Shown here: positions 50,609 through 61,731 of the stretch, one piece after another
Position numbering within the stretch: position 1 is the stretch's first letter
How the letters are laid out: every line of letters starts with the position of its first letter
Source of the DNA: JACVRW01 sp963814095
GTDB lineage: Bacteria; Actinomycetota; Thermoleophilia; Solirubrobacterales; Thermoleophilaceae
Direction: 5' to 3'
Assembly (NCBI GenBank): GCA_963814095.1
Contig: CAWFBT010000005.1
Location: 228,356-292,355 of the forward strand
Length of the DNA: 64,000 nt
The notes under the pieces: model-generated
Database searches by the model: none
What the model saw: only the letters and a program-made list of their open reading frames with translations
Told to the model about the DNA's origin: nothing
Translations under genes and position numbers: made by a program

Positions 50609-51546
50609 GACAGCTCCGCAGGGAGCTCGCCCGTCTCGATCAGGCGGCGGATGTCTCCCGCCCTGCGCGGGTTGAGGAAGACGTGGCGCTGGCCGACGCT
50701 CGGCTTGGTCGCCAGCAGGCCGGCGGCCACGAGCTCTTCGCCGACCTCGTTGGCGAGCTGGCGCTCGTTGCCGGCGAAGCCGCGCGCCACGTGGTCGAAG
50801 GCGGTGTGGTAACCGCCCCACTTCCCCATGCCGTCGAGCCGCTGCAGGATGCGGCGCATCACTCGCCGGCGCGGGTCCGGGTCGTCATGCGCGCGGGCGA
50901 TCGCGCCGCGCGGCTCGAGCACGGCGAGGACCTGATCCTCGAGCACTTCGGCCGAGTCGTCGTCGAGCGACGAGCCGCCGAGGCGGCTGATCGTCTCGGC
51001 GACCCGCAACGGGTGCGTCGCCCCGGTCGGCGGGCGCAGGTCGGCCGGGTCGAGTACGTGGCCGGGGAGTGCGAGCGTGCGGGCCCGCAGCCGGTCGATG
51101 CGGCGGCAGGCCTCGTCGAGGGCTTCGCGCGCGAACTCGACCCGCCAGCCCTCGTCGTCCGCCGGATAGGCGAGCACGAGGAAGCCGCCGCCGTCGCCCA
51201 TCAGCAGAGCCAGGTCGGCGCTCGAGCCTGGAGCGTCCGGCTCGCAGGCCTCGACGAGCGCGCCGACGGCGCCGGCCGCCAGCTCGAAGCCGCGATCCGG
51301 AACAGCCGCAGGGTCGGCGCGCAGGCGCGGGTCGAGCGGCAGCGCGGCCAGCAGCGCATCGGAGTGCGCGGCCACGGCCACGGCGATCGGCTGCTCGCGC
51401 CCGCTGCGCGCCTGCCCGAGCTCGCCGGCGCCGCGCCCGAGCTCTGCTCCCAGCAGCTCGCGCAGGCGGGCACCATATTCACGCGGAGCGCCGACCCCGC
51501 CGGCATCGGCGAGCGCCAGCTCGAGCTCGCTGGGGGGCGCGCCCAT
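50605..51546 (-). CDS. Protein of unknown function with a winged-helix-like C-terminus
   Basis: A 313-residue cytoplasmic protein starting at ATG 51546, which I do not recognise. The N-terminal 190 residues are Ala/Arg/Glu-rich with a block GFELAAGAVGALVEACEPD and MGDGGGFLVLAYPADDEGWRVEFAREALDEACRRIDRLRA. The C-terminal part (RRVMRRILQRLDGMGKWGGYHTAFDHVARGFAGNERQLANEVGEELVAAGLLATKPSVGQRHVFLNPRRAGDIRRLIETGEL) has helix-strand periodicity suggesting a winged helix. It overlaps the amidase start, so the two are an operon. Divergent from the next gene with a 42-base gap. Confidence 0.6.
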   Translation of the reverse strand: MGAPPSELELALADAGGVGAPREYGARLRELLGAELGRGAGELGQARSGREQPIAVAVAAHSDALLAALPLDPRLRADPAAVPDRGFELAAGAVGALVEACEPDAPGSSADLALLMGDGGGFLVLAYPADDEGWRVEFAREALDEACRRIDRLRARTLALPGHVLDPADLRPPTGATHPLRVAETISRLGGSSLDDDSAEVLEDQVLAVLEPRGAIARAHDDPDPRRRVMRRILQRLDGMGKWGGYHTAFDHVARGFAGNERQLANEVGEELVAAGLLATKPSVGQRHVFLNPRRAGDIRRLIETGELPAELS

Positions 51547-51588
51547 CCGCGCAGCGTACGCACCTGATTCCCTGGGTACGGTTCGACG

Positions 51589-52071
51589 GTGGACACGAAG
51601 CTGCTCGGCATCTACCTGAACGACCACCTCGGCGGCTCCACCGTCGGCATCGAGCTCGTCAAGCGGGCGAGCGGCGCGAACGAAGGGACCGAGCTGGGGA
51701 ACTTCCTCGCAGGGCTCGTGTCGGAGATCGACACCGATCGAGAGACGCTTCAGCGGATCATGGGTGATCTCGGGATCCCCCGCGACCGGATCAAGGTGGC
51801 CGGCGGCTGGGTACTCGAGAAGGCCGGGAGGCTGAAGCCGAACGGCCAGCTGCGCGGCTACTCGCCACTCAGCAGGCTCGTGGAGCTCGAGGGCCTCGCG
51901 CTCGGAGTAACCGGCAAGCTCGCGGTCTGGAAGGCCCTCCGGCTGGTCGCGGAGAGCGAGCCGAAGCTCGACGCGGCCGAGCTCGACCGCCTCATCGAGC
52001 GGGCCGAGACGCAGCAACGCGGCCTCGAGGAGCACCGGCTCGCCGCGGCGCGCGAGGCGCTCGGCGCGTAG
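51589..52071 (+). CDS. Helical protein of unknown function
   Basis: A 160-residue soluble protein, GTG start at 51589, largely alpha-helical: DTKLLGIYLNDHLGGSTVGIELVKRASGANEGTELGNFLAGLVSEIDTDRETLQRIMGDLG, then AVWKALRLVAESEPKLDAAELDRLIERAETQQRGLEEHRLAAAREALG. The helix spacing with DxxTL and EExR elements recalls ferritin-like helical-bundle proteins, without clear metal ligands. Function unknown. It precedes the carboxyltransferase gene by 32 bases. Confidence 0.65.
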   Translation: MDTKLLGIYLNDHLGGSTVGIELVKRASGANEGTELGNFLAGLVSEIDTDRETLQRIMGDLGIPRDRIKVAGGWVLEKAGRLKPNGQLRGYSPLSRLVELEGLALGVTGKLAVWKALRLVAESEPKLDAAELDRLIERAETQQRGLEEHRLAAAREALGA

Positions 52072-52103
52072 GCATAACGCGTCGCGGGTAGCCTCCCGCG
52101 CCG

Positions 52104-53665
52104 ATGGTCTGGGAGCCCGAGCTCGAGGAGCTGCGCCGGCGCGAGGGGCTCGCCCGTCACATGGGCGGCGAGGAGCGCGTGGCACGCCAGCACGCGTCCG
52201 GGCGCCTGACCGTCCGCGAGCGGATCGAGCGGCTCTTCGACGAGGGCAGCTTCCACGAGACGGGCGCGCTCGCCGGGCGCGGCACCTATGGCGACGACGG
52301 CGGCCTGAGCGAGTTCCTGCCCGCCAACGCGGTGATCGGCCATGGCCGGATCGACGGGCGCCGCGCGGTCGTGCAGGGCGACGACTTCACGATCCGCGGC
52401 GGCGCCGCCGATGCCGCGATCTGGGAGAAGACCGTCTACGCGGAGCGGCTCGCGCACGACCTGCGCATCCCGCTCGTGCGCCTCGTGGACGGCACGGGCG
52501 GAGGCGGCTCGGTCAAGACGCTCGAGCAGATGGGCTTCTCGTACGTGCCGCCGCTGCCGGGCTTCGACCTGGTGGTCGAGAACCAGTCGATCGTGCCCGT
52601 CGTCGCCGCGGCGCTCGGGCCCACCGCCGGCCTCGGTGCCGCCCGGGTCGTGTGCTCGCACTTCTCGGTGATCGTGCAGGGCAGCGCTCAGCTCTTCGTG
52701 GCCGGGCCGCCGGTCGTCGCGATGGCCGGGATCGGCGAGACGCCCGACAAGGAGGAACTCGGCGGCGCCCGCATGCAGGCGCGCGCCGGGGCGGTCGACA
52801 ACCTCGCGGCGGACGAGGACGACGCGCTCGGCCAGCTGCGTCGCTTCCTCTCCTACCTGCCGCAGAACGTCTGGGAGGCGCCACCGCTGGCTCCGGCCGG
52901 AGACCCACCGGAGCGGCGGGAGGAGGAGCTGCTGTCGATCGTGCCGCGCGACCCGCGCCGGCCCTACAAGATGCGCCGCATCCTCGAGCAGGTACTCGAC
53001 CGTGACTCGCTGTTCGAGCTCGGCGCCGCCTTCGGCCGCTCGACGATCGCCTGCCTGGCGCGGCTCGGCGGGAGGCCCGTCGGCGTACTCGCCTCGGACC
53101 CGGAGCACTACGGAGGCGGGGTTACGGCCGATGCCGCCGACAAGATGGCGCGCTTCGTGGACACCTGCGACCAGTTCCACCTGCCGGTCGTCAACTTCGT
53201 CGACGTGCCGGGCTTCGTGATCGGCACGAGGGCCGAGCGCGCCGGCACGATCCGGCGCGGCGCCCGCGGCCTCTACTCCGTCGTGCAGGCGACGGTGCCC
53301 TGGGTCTCGATCCTCGTCCGCAAGGTCTACGGCGTGGCGGGCGCGGGTCACGGCGACGGCTCACGGCTGAACCTGCGCTACGCCTGGCCCTCCGGCAACT
53401 GGGGCTCGCTGCCGCTGGCCGGCGGGCTCGAGGCCGCCTACCGGCGTGAGCTCGAGGCGGCCGAGGACCCGGCGGCGCTGCGCGCCGAGATCGCCGCTCG
53501 GCTCGAGGCGGTGACCTCGCCGTTCCGGACGGCCGAGCGCTTCAGCGTCGAGGAGATCATCGACCCCCGCGACACGCGCCCGATTCTCTGCGACTGGGCC
53601 GAGCGCGCGCACGAGCTGGTCCAGCACGAGCTGCACGAGGGCCCGAAGGCGCGCGGGGTCAGGCC

Positions 53666-53669
<4 letters not shown>
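52104..53669 (+). CDS. Acyl-CoA carboxylase carboxyltransferase subunit
   Basis: A 521-residue biotin-dependent carboxyltransferase (AccD/PccB/MccB family) with two crotonase-like halves. N-terminal half: GRLTVRERIERLFDEGSFHETG, DDFTIRGGAADAAIWEKTVYAERLA, VDGTGGGGSVKTLEQMG. C-terminal half: VGVLASDPEHYGGGVTADAADKMARFVDTCDQFHLPVVNFVDVPGFVIGTRAERAGTIRRGARGLY, which fits the acyl-CoA carboxylase beta subunit. It transfers CO2 from carboxybiotin to an acyl-CoA. No biotin carboxylase partner lies in the window. Confidence 0.88.
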
Positions 53670-55059
<1,390 letters not shown>

Positions 55060-55060
<1 letters not shown>

Positions 55061-56436
55061 TGAGCCGCCACCGCGCATGTGACGACTTCCACCGCAGCTC
55101 CGAGCGATGGACAGCCGGGGGCTCACGCCCCCGGGCTCCCGCGGCACCTGGCCGGTGGCTTGGCGGTGGCGCGCTCACGCGCCGCCAGGTGCTCGGCGCG
55201 GGGCTCGGCGCCGGCCTGGCGCTCTACGGCGCCAGGGCGATGCCGGCCGAGCGCGTCTTCGAGGCGGCGGCCGCCGAGGCCGCCGCGGCGCCCGACGCGC
55301 CCGTGCTCGTGTCGGTGTTCCTGCCGGGCGGCGTCGACCTGCTCGACACGCTCGTGCCACTGCACGACTACGGCCGCTACGCGGACCTGCACCCGAAGCT
55401 GAAGATCGCCGGGCTCCCGCTCGGCGGCGCGCTGTTCGGTGTCCATCCGTCGCTCGCTCAGGGGCTCGGCGGTGGCGTCAAGGGGCTGTTCGAACGCGGC
55501 AAGATCGGCTTCCTGCCGGGCATCGACTACGCCAACCCGGACCTGTCGCACTTCCACTCGCGCCACTTCTGGGAGACCGGTCTGATCACCGCTGACGCCG
55601 CGCCGGGCTGGCTTGGCCGCTGGCTCGATCGCGCGGGCGGGCGCGACAACCCGCTCCAGGGGCTGTCGATGGGCTGGGGCCTCTCCCCCGTCATGCGCTC
55701 GGCGCGCGCGCCGGCGGCGGCGGTGTCCTCACCCGGGGACGCGCGCTTCTGGATCCGCGACGTCTGGGGCGAGCCCTACGACGAGGCGATGACGGCCTAT
55801 GGCCGGCTCGGCCGGACGCGCTCCGGGTCGCACGCGCTCAAGGCGTCACGGACGGCGGCGCGGCTCGCCAAGGGAGTGGCCGACCGGCTCGAGCCCTACC
55901 GCGAGCGCGACGGCGTCGATCCGCTTGCCTCGACCATCGCCTACCCCGCGGAGAGCGACTTCGGCGAGCGGCTGCGCTATCTCGCCGCGATGATCCAGCA
56001 GCCGCTCGGCATCCGTGTCGCCGACGTCGAGATGCGCGGGGACTTCGACACCCACGACAACCAGGAGGAGCTCGGCCCGCTGCTCGCCGAGGTGAGCCAG
56101 TGCCTATCCGCCTTCGAGGCGGACCTCGAGGCACGCGGCGTGTCGCAGCGCGTCCTCACCTTCGTGTGGTCGGAGTTCGGTCGCCGCCCCGAGGAGAACG
56201 ACACGGGCACGGATCACGGCGCGGGCGGCCTCGCCTGGGTGCAGGGCGACCGTGCGCTGCCGGGCGTGCACAGCGAGTACCCGAGCCTCAGCCAGCTCGA
56301 CGACGACGACAACCTCAGGGTCACGATCGACTTCCGGCGCGTCTACTCGAGCCTGCTCGAGCAGTGGCTCGGCACCGACGCGAGCGCGGTGATCCCGCGC
56401 TCGCAGGGCTTCGGTCGCGTGCAGCTGATCCGGTGA
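55060..56436 (+). CDS. DUF1501-family sulfatase-fold protein, Tat-exported
   Basis: A 458-residue protein with a twin-arginine signal (LTRRQVLGAGLGAGLALYGA). DUF1501 features follow: VFLPGGVDLLDTLVPLHDYGRYADLHPKL, FLPGIDYANPDLSHFHSRHFWETG, MRGDFDTHDNQEELGPLLAEVSQCLSAFEADLEARG and VWSEFGRRPEENDTGTDHGAGG, the last two with the alkaline-phosphatase-superfamily-like metal residues. It is probably an exported hydrolase acting with the DUF1800 partner. Substrate unknown. Confidence 0.87.
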
Positions 56437-56804
56437 GGCGCGCGCTCGGCCTGCTCGCGGCGAGCGCCGTGCTGGCCGCGCCGGCCGCGGCCGCCGCGCG
56501 TCCCACTGCCGTGGGGGTCGGCGAGCGCGAGTGGCGGATCGCGCTCTACCGGCCCTGGGTGCCGGCCGGGCTCGTCAAGTTCAACGTGAAGAACTTCGGC
56601 GAGGACGTCCACGACCTCGTGGTTCGCAACAGCCGCGGCGTGATGCGCGCCCGCCTGCCGGAGATCGGGCCCGGTGCGACGGCCAGCGTGACCGGGCGGC
56701 TATTGCGGCGCGGGCGCTACACCGTGTACTGCTCCCTGACCGGGCATCTCGAGCTCGGGATGCGCGCGGTGCTCCGGGTCAGGGCGCCCCGATCCCGCGC
56801 CTAG
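56433..56804 (+). CDS. Secreted cupredoxin-like copper protein
   Basis: A 123-residue exported protein with signal peptide (LLAASAVLAAPAAAAA). The blue-copper core is AGLVKFNVKNFGEDVHDLVVRN (first His ligand), and YTVYCSLTGHLELGMRAVLRV holds the Cys, His and Met ligands of a type 1 site in a C-x4-H-x4-M spacing. It could carry electrons outside the membrane. The GTG start overlaps the DUF1501 stop (GTGA), making a carboxyltransferase-DUF1800-DUF1501-cupredoxin operon. Confidence 0.82.
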   Translation: MRRALGLLAASAVLAAPAAAAARPTAVGVGEREWRIALYRPWVPAGLVKFNVKNFGEDVHDLVVRNSRGVMRARLPEIGPGATASVTGRLLRRGRYTVYCSLTGHLELGMRAVLRVRAPRSRA

Positions 56805-56892
56805 CCACCGCTCGAGCCGGCGAGCTCTGACGAGTTGACTGTCTATGCCCGGATCTCTCCCCACGCTTCGGTCGGCACACGCAAAGAAAAGT

Positions 56893-56912
56893 TTGCAAAG
56901 ATAGCTTTGCAA
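56893..56912. promoter_or_regulatory. Operator palindrome at the ArsR start codon
   Basis: TTGCAAAG-ATAG-CTTTGCAA is a perfect inverted repeat with 8-base arms, ending on the A of the regulator's ATG at 56912. No ribosome site is present, so the transcript is likely leaderless and repressed by its own product. Confidence 0.8.
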
Positions 56913-57499
56913 TGCCCGAGCAGACCCATCCCCGCACCTTCGACCTCACCGACCCCGCCGCCCTGCGCGCGCTCGCCCACCCGCTGCGCGGCAAGCTCCT
57001 TGCCGCCCTTCGGATTGACGGGCCGGCGACCGCGTCGATGCTCGCCCGGCGCTACGGCGAGAGCTCGGGCGCGACGAGCTACCACCTCCGCCAGCTCGCC
57101 CGCTACGGCTTCATCGAGGACGACGCGACCCGGGCTGGCGGCCGCGAGCGCTGGTGGCGGGCCTCACACGAGCTAACGGCCTGGTCGACCGCAGCCTTCA
57201 GCGGGGGAGAGCCGGGCGAGGCCGAGGCGCACCGGCAGTTCGCCCGGCGCGTCGGTGCCGACTACTCGCGCTGGCTCGCCGGCTGGATCGATGAGCTCGG
57301 GGAGTGGGAGCCCGAGTGGCAGGACGCCTGGGAGCTGTCCGACATCCACATGCGGCTCACCCCGGCGCAGCTCAAGGCGCTCAGCGCCGAGCTGCTCGAG
57401 ACGATCATGCGCTACCGGGAGCTCGGCCCCGACGGCGAGAGCGCCGAGCGGGTGGCCGTTCTCCTGCAGGCCTTCCCGCAGCGCGGGCCGCTGCCGTGA
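56912..57499 (+). CDS. ArsR-type winged-helix regulator of the MFS exporter
   Basis: A 195-residue regulator. The winged helix is PAALRALAHPLRGKLLAALRIDGPATASMLARRYGESSGATSYHLRQLARYGFIEDDATRAGGRERWWRAS. A longer C-terminal helical domain (ADYSRWLAGWIDELGEWEPEWQDAWELSDIHMRLTPAQLKALSAELLETIMRYREL) is typical of ArsR proteins paired with MFS exporters in actinobacteria. Its stop overlaps the MFS start by GTGA. It probably represses the operon through the palindrome at its own start codon. Confidence 0.88.
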   Translation: MPEQTHPRTFDLTDPAALRALAHPLRGKLLAALRIDGPATASMLARRYGESSGATSYHLRQLARYGFIEDDATRAGGRERWWRASHELTAWSTAAFSGGEPGEAEAHRQFARRVGADYSRWLAGWIDELGEWEPEWQDAWELSDIHMRLTPAQLKALSAELLETIMRYRELGPDGESAERVAVLLQAFPQRGPLP

Positions 57500-58737
57500 T
57501 CCCGCGCGCGCCGGGCCTGCGGCCGCTGCTTGCCGCGGAGGTCGTGTCGACGACCGGAGCGTGCATGACCGCGATCGCGCTGCCGTGGCTCGTCCTCACC
57601 ACGACCGGCTCGGCAACGAAGGCAGGCCTCGTGGCGGCCGTCGAATGGCTGCCAATGGCCCTGCTCGGGATCCCGAGCGGCACGATCGCGGCTCGGCTCG
57701 GCCCGCGTAGCACGATCATCGCCTGCGACGCCGCGCGCATCCCGATCGTCGCGGCCGTCCCGATCCTGCACTGGCTCGGCGCGCTCGACTTCGGGGTGCT
57801 GCTCGCGCTGGCGTTCCTGACGGGCGTCTTCTTCCCGGCTCACTTCGGGTCCCAGCGCACGATCCTGCCCGCCCTGCTCGGCGAGGAGGCGGAGGAGCTG
57901 ACGCGGGGCAACGCCGTGCTACAGGCCGCGAACCGGCTGCCGATGGTGCTCGGGCCGGCGCTCGGCGGACTGCTCGTGGCCGTACTCGGGGCACCCGGTG
58001 TGCTCGTGATCGACGCGGGCAGCTATGCGCTGTCGGCGCTGCTCGTGGCGACGCTTGTTCCGCGCGCAACGAATGGGACGGCGGCTCACGCGGACGAGCG
58101 CGGCGGGCTCTGGGACGGCGCTCGGGAGCTCGCCCGCGACCAGGTCCTGCGCCCGTTGACGCTTGCCTACGCGGCTATCGAGCTGGCGATGCAGGGCGTC
58201 TTCCTGGCGGTGCCGGTGCTCGTCTTCAGTGCCTACGACCGCAACGCCGGCCTGGCCGGCCTGCTGCTCGCGGCCTGGGGCGCCGGCGCACTTGCGGGAG
58301 CCCTGCCGGCCCTGCGGCTGTCCTCGCGCGAGCCGGTCGGGCTGATCAGGTGGGCGCTGATCGCCGAGGCTGCACCGCTCTGGATCGTGGCGGCCCCGCT
58401 GCCACCCGTGCTGCTTGCGGCGGGGATGGCGCTCTCTGGGCTCGCGAACCCGGTCGCCAACGCGCCGGCCAACACGCTCGTGACGCTGTGCGTCCAGGAG
58501 CCGCTCCGCGCCAAGACGATGCTCACGTTCATCACCGCCAGCACGACAGCCGCGGGCGCCGGGCTGTTCGTCGCCGGCCCGGCCGCGGAGATTTTCGGCG
58601 CGCGCGCCGTGATCGCCGGCGGCGCGACGATCGTGACGCTCAGCGCGCTCGGCTTCGCGCTCGCGACGCGACGGCGCTCGCCTGATATAGTTGTGCGAGC
58701 AATTACTTCGAGGACGTTAGCGAGGGAACGGACATGA
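57496..58737 (+). CDS. MFS transporter
   Basis: A 413-residue protein starting at GTG 57496, with about twelve helices: LRPLLAAEVVSTTGACMTAIALPWLVL, then the loop PSGTIAARLGPRSTIIACDAARIP and RTILPALLGEEAEELTRGNAVLQAANRLPMVLGPALGG, as in the enterobactin-exporter/macrolide-efflux-type MFS family. The substrate is unknown; a drug or metabolite exporter controlled by the preceding ArsR regulator. The last 20 residues (SPDIVVRAITSRTLARERT) look unconserved and contain the next gene's promoter region. Confidence 0.87.
   Translation: MIPRAPGLRPLLAAEVVSTTGACMTAIALPWLVLTTTGSATKAGLVAAVEWLPMALLGIPSGTIAARLGPRSTIIACDAARIPIVAAVPILHWLGALDFGVLLALAFLTGVFFPAHFGSQRTILPALLGEEAEELTRGNAVLQAANRLPMVLGPALGGLLVAVLGAPGVLVIDAGSYALSALLVATLVPRATNGTAAHADERGGLWDGARELARDQVLRPLTLAYAAIELAMQGVFLAVPVLVFSAYDRNAGLAGLLLAAWGAGALAGALPALRLSSREPVGLIRWALIAEAAPLWIVAAPLPPVLLAAGMALSGLANPVANAPANTLVTLCVQEPLRAKTMLTFITASTTAAGAGLFVAGPAAEIFGARAVIAGGATIVTLSALGFALATRRRSPDIVVRAITSRTLARERT
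58688..58705 (+). promoter_or_regulatory. Candidate operator upstream of the VOC gene
   Basis: TAGTTG-TGCGAG-CAATTA is an inverted repeat with one mismatch, 28 bases before the VOC ATG, and its sequence is locally AT-rich. It resembles MarR-type operators seen before quinone-linked VOC genes. No MarR gene lies in the window. Confidence 0.35.
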
Positions 58738-59657
58738 GGCTGAACGGCATCCACCACATCACGGCGATCACGGCGGACGCTCAGGCGAATGTCGACTTCT
58801 ACACGCGCGTGCTCGGGCTGCGGATGGTCAAGAAGTCCGTGAACCAGGACGACCCGACTGTCTACCACCTCTTCTACGGCGACGAGCACGCGAAGCCGGG
58901 TCTCGACCTCACCTTCTTCGAGTACCCGGGCGCCCCGCTCGGACGCGCGGGCGAGGGCATGATCCACCGGATCGTCTGGCGGGTGGGCTCGCCCGCGGCG
59001 CTCGACTTCTGGGCAGCGCGGCTCGCCGACGAGGGCATCGAGACAGAGCGCGACGGTGAGCGCCTGCGCTTTCGCGACCCGGAGGGGCTCCAGCACGAGC
59101 TCGGCATCTTCGACGTCCCGGACGAGCCGCTGATCGCGGAGCATCCGGATGTGCCGGCCGAGCACGCGCTGCAGGGCTTCCACGGCGTCCGCGCCTACGG
59201 CTCCGATCCCGAGCGCAGCCGCTATCTGCTTGAGTCGGGCATGGGCTTCTCCACCCGCGGCGACGGCTGGGAGACGCGCGGCGAGAGCCGCGGCGGCGAG
59301 TACGCCTACGACGTGCCGCCGGCCGAGCGCGGGCTGCAGGGCGCAGGGACCGTGCACCACATCGCCTGGGGCTCGACCGATGCAGAGCACCCGGCCTGGC
59401 GGGCTCAGATTCGCACGCATGGCGGCCACCCGACCGAGGTGATCGACCGCCACTACTTCCGCTCGATCTACTTCCGCGAGCCGAGCGGCGTGTTGTTCGA
59501 GCTGGCGACGCCGAGCCCGGGCTTCACGATCGACGAGCCGCTCGAGACGCTCGGCGAGAAGCTGTCGATCCCGCCGTTCCTCGAGTCGCGGCGCGCCGAC
59601 ATCGAGGCGGCGGTCAAGCCGCTCGAGTACCGGCGCGCGCTATCAGGTCAGAGCTAG
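58734..59657 (+). CDS. Two-domain VOC ring-cleaving dioxygenase-type protein (MhqO-like)
   Basis: A 307-residue protein with paired VOC modules. Module 1: GIHHITAITADAQANVDFYTRVLGLRMVKKSVNQDDPTVYHLFYGDEHAKPGLDLTFFEYPG. Module 2: GFHGVRAYGSDPERSRYLLESGMGF and TVHHIAWGSTDAEHPAWRAQIRTHGGHPTEVIDRHYFRSIYFREPSGVLFELAT. His in IHHI, His in VHHIAW and Glu in FELAT fit the metal triads. This is the MhqO/MhqA hydroquinone-dioxygenase group, linked to quinone or catechol detoxification. ATGA overlap with the MFS gene. Confidence 0.85.
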   Translation: MRLNGIHHITAITADAQANVDFYTRVLGLRMVKKSVNQDDPTVYHLFYGDEHAKPGLDLTFFEYPGAPLGRAGEGMIHRIVWRVGSPAALDFWAARLADEGIETERDGERLRFRDPEGLQHELGIFDVPDEPLIAEHPDVPAEHALQGFHGVRAYGSDPERSRYLLESGMGFSTRGDGWETRGESRGGEYAYDVPPAERGLQGAGTVHHIAWGSTDAEHPAWRAQIRTHGGHPTEVIDRHYFRSIYFREPSGVLFELATPSPGFTIDEPLETLGEKLSIPPFLESRRADIEAAVKPLEYRRALSGQS

Positions 59658-59682
59658 CCCGGCTTCGCCAAGATGCCACCTC

Positions 59683-61212
59683 GTGGATTTCTTCTTCGAG
59701 GGCGGCACAGCCAGGACACTCGACCCGGAGCGCCCGCCGGTGCAGCAGCAGCTGGCGGTGCGCGCCGGGGTCGTCGCCGAGCAGCCGGCGCCGGAGGCCA
59801 AGCGCGTCCAGCTCGGCGGCCGCTGCGTGCTACCCGGCTTCGCGGACGCGCACGTTCACTTCCCCACCTGGTCGATGGGGCTGCGGCAGGCCCGGCTCGA
59901 GGGAGCCCGCTCGCGTGACGAGGCGCTCGAGCGCGTGGAGGCGGCGCTCGCCGGCGTACCGGCGGGCGGCTGGCTGCGAGGCCTCGGCTGGCGCGAGGGC
60001 GACTGGCCCGAGCCGCCCGACCTGGCCGCGCTCGACCGCGTGACGGGCGCGGTTCCGGCGGCGCTGATGTCGAAGGACTACCACTCGCTCTGGGTCAACA
60101 GCGCGGCGCTCGCGCGCGCGGACGGGCCGCTCGAGCTGCCGGGCGGCGTCGTCGAGCGGGACGCCGAGGGGCGCCCGCTCGGGATCCTGCGCGAGAACGC
60201 CGCCTGGGCGTTCCGGGACCGCTACGTGCGCCCCACCCAGGCGGAGATGGTCGAGGGCTCGCGCGAGGGGATGCGGATCGCCGCCGCTCGGGGCGTGACG
60301 GCGCTGCACGACAAGGACGGCTGGCTCGGGTCGTTCGAGGTGCACCAGCAGCTGCTCGCCGACGACGAGCTGCTCGTGCGCGTCTGGCAGTCGCTGCCGT
60401 GGGAGCGCCTCGACGAGCTCGCAGCGCTCGGGATCCGCTCGGGCTTCGGCAACGACATGCTGCGGCTCGGCTACCTCAAGGGCTTCATGGACGGCACGCT
60501 CGGCTCGGCGACGGCGCTGCTCCTGGACGGCTCGGGCGTCGAGATCACGAGCCGAGGGGCGCTCGAGGACGTGGTACGGCGCGCCGCCCGGGCGGGCTGG
60601 CCAGTCGCGGTCCACGCGATCGGCGACGGGGCCAACCGCTCCGCCCTCGACGCCTTCGCGGCCACGCGCGAGGAGTGGCAGCCGCGCGGTCTGCGGCCGC
60701 GCATCGAGCACGCCCAGCTGCTCGCGCCCGAGGAGTTCGAGCGGTTCGCCGAGATCGGCGTGAGCGCCTCCGTCCAGTTCAGCCACGCCCCGTCGGACCG
60801 CGACCTCGCCGACCGCCTCTGGGAGGGCAGGCAGGGCGCGTATGCATACCGCTCGCTGGCCGACGCGGGCACGCTGCTCGCGAACGGGTCGGACGCACCC
60901 GTCGAGGAGCTCGACCCGCTCGCCGGGCTAGTCGCCGGGGTGCGCCGCACGCTCGACGAGCGCCCGCCGTGGAGGCCCGAGCAGGCGCTGACGCTCGACG
61001 AGGCGCTGCGCGCGACCTGCATCGCCCCGGCCTGGCTCGAACACCAGGAGCACCGCCGTGGGATGCTGCGGCCGGGAATGCTCGCCGACCTCGTAGTGCT
61101 GGATCGCGACCCCTTCGAGTGCGCGCCAGAGCAGCTCGGCGAGTTGCGCGTGGTGGCGACCATGGTCGGCGGGCAGTGGACGCACCAGGACCCCGAATGG
61201 GGCACCGTGTGA
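59683..61212 (+). CDS. YtcJ-type amidohydrolase
   Basis: A 509-residue metal-dependent amidohydrolase starting at GTG 59683. Metal motif LPGFADAHVHFPTWSMG (HxH), the lysine-type region LMSKDYHSLWVNSAALARA, AVHAIGDGANRSALDAF and IEHAQLL (His ligands), and LLANGSDAPVEELDPLAGL (Asp ligand). It matches the YtcJ-like group of exo-amidohydrolases. Substrate unknown. The stop overlaps the start of the small membrane protein at 61209. Confidence 0.87.
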   Translation: MDFFFEGGTARTLDPERPPVQQQLAVRAGVVAEQPAPEAKRVQLGGRCVLPGFADAHVHFPTWSMGLRQARLEGARSRDEALERVEAALAGVPAGGWLRGLGWREGDWPEPPDLAALDRVTGAVPAALMSKDYHSLWVNSAALARADGPLELPGGVVERDAEGRPLGILRENAAWAFRDRYVRPTQAEMVEGSREGMRIAAARGVTALHDKDGWLGSFEVHQQLLADDELLVRVWQSLPWERLDELAALGIRSGFGNDMLRLGYLKGFMDGTLGSATALLLDGSGVEITSRGALEDVVRRAARAGWPVAVHAIGDGANRSALDAFAATREEWQPRGLRPRIEHAQLLAPEEFERFAEIGVSASVQFSHAPSDRDLADRLWEGRQGAYAYRSLADAGTLLANGSDAPVEELDPLAGLVAGVRRTLDERPPWRPEQALTLDEALRATCIAPAWLEHQEHRRGMLRPGMLADLVVLDRDPFECAPEQLGELRVVATMVGGQWTHQDPEWGTV

Positions 61213-61700
61213 GCGCCACCCGCGATACCGAGAGCCGCGCCGAGCAGCTCGCCGGCGGCATCTACGGGACGATCGTGGTGGCCGGCCTGCTCGCCTCGAC
61301 GGGCCCGGACGACGATCCCGAGGTCTGGCCGACCGCCCTGTGGGTCACCGTCACGGTGGTCGTCTTCTGGCTCGCCCACTCGTGGTCGCTGTCGATCGCC
61401 CGCCGGGCGACCGGCGCCGAGCAAGGGCACCGCGGCCTGCGCCAAACGCTCGCGCATCACTGGCCGCTTGTCCAGGCAGCCTTCCCCCCGCTCGCAGTCA
61501 TGTTCATCGCGGTCGCGCTCGGGGCCTCCGACGAGACGGCTATCACGCTCGCCACTGTGTCATGCGTCGTGCTGCTGGCCGGCTGGGGCATCATCGTCGG
61601 CCGCCAGGAGCACGAGAGCGTGGCGCGCATTGCGCTCACCTCTGTTGGCTGCGCCTCGCTCGGAGCGCTGATGGTTCTGCTGAAAGTCGTTATTCACTGA
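61209..61700 (+). CDS. Four-helix membrane protein of unknown function
   Basis: A 163-residue protein, GTG start at 61209 overlapping the amidohydrolase stop. Four hydrophobic segments: LAGGIYGTIVVAGLLA, ALWVTVTVVVFWLAHSWSLSI, LVQAAFPPLAVMFIAVALGAS and ITLATVSCVVLLAGWGIIVG, with a last helix SLGALMVLLKVV. The layout and sequence are typical of a widespread uncharacterised actinobacterial membrane family. Translational coupling suggests a role with the amidohydrolase, but this is inference only. Confidence 0.72.
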   Translation: MSATRDTESRAEQLAGGIYGTIVVAGLLASTGPDDDPEVWPTALWVTVTVVVFWLAHSWSLSIARRATGAEQGHRGLRQTLAHHWPLVQAAFPPLAVMFIAVALGASDETAITLATVSCVVLLAGWGIIVGRQEHESVARIALTSVGCASLGALMVLLKVVIH

Positions 61701-61731
61701 AGGACCCCCCTCACCCGAACAAGGAGTTGCA

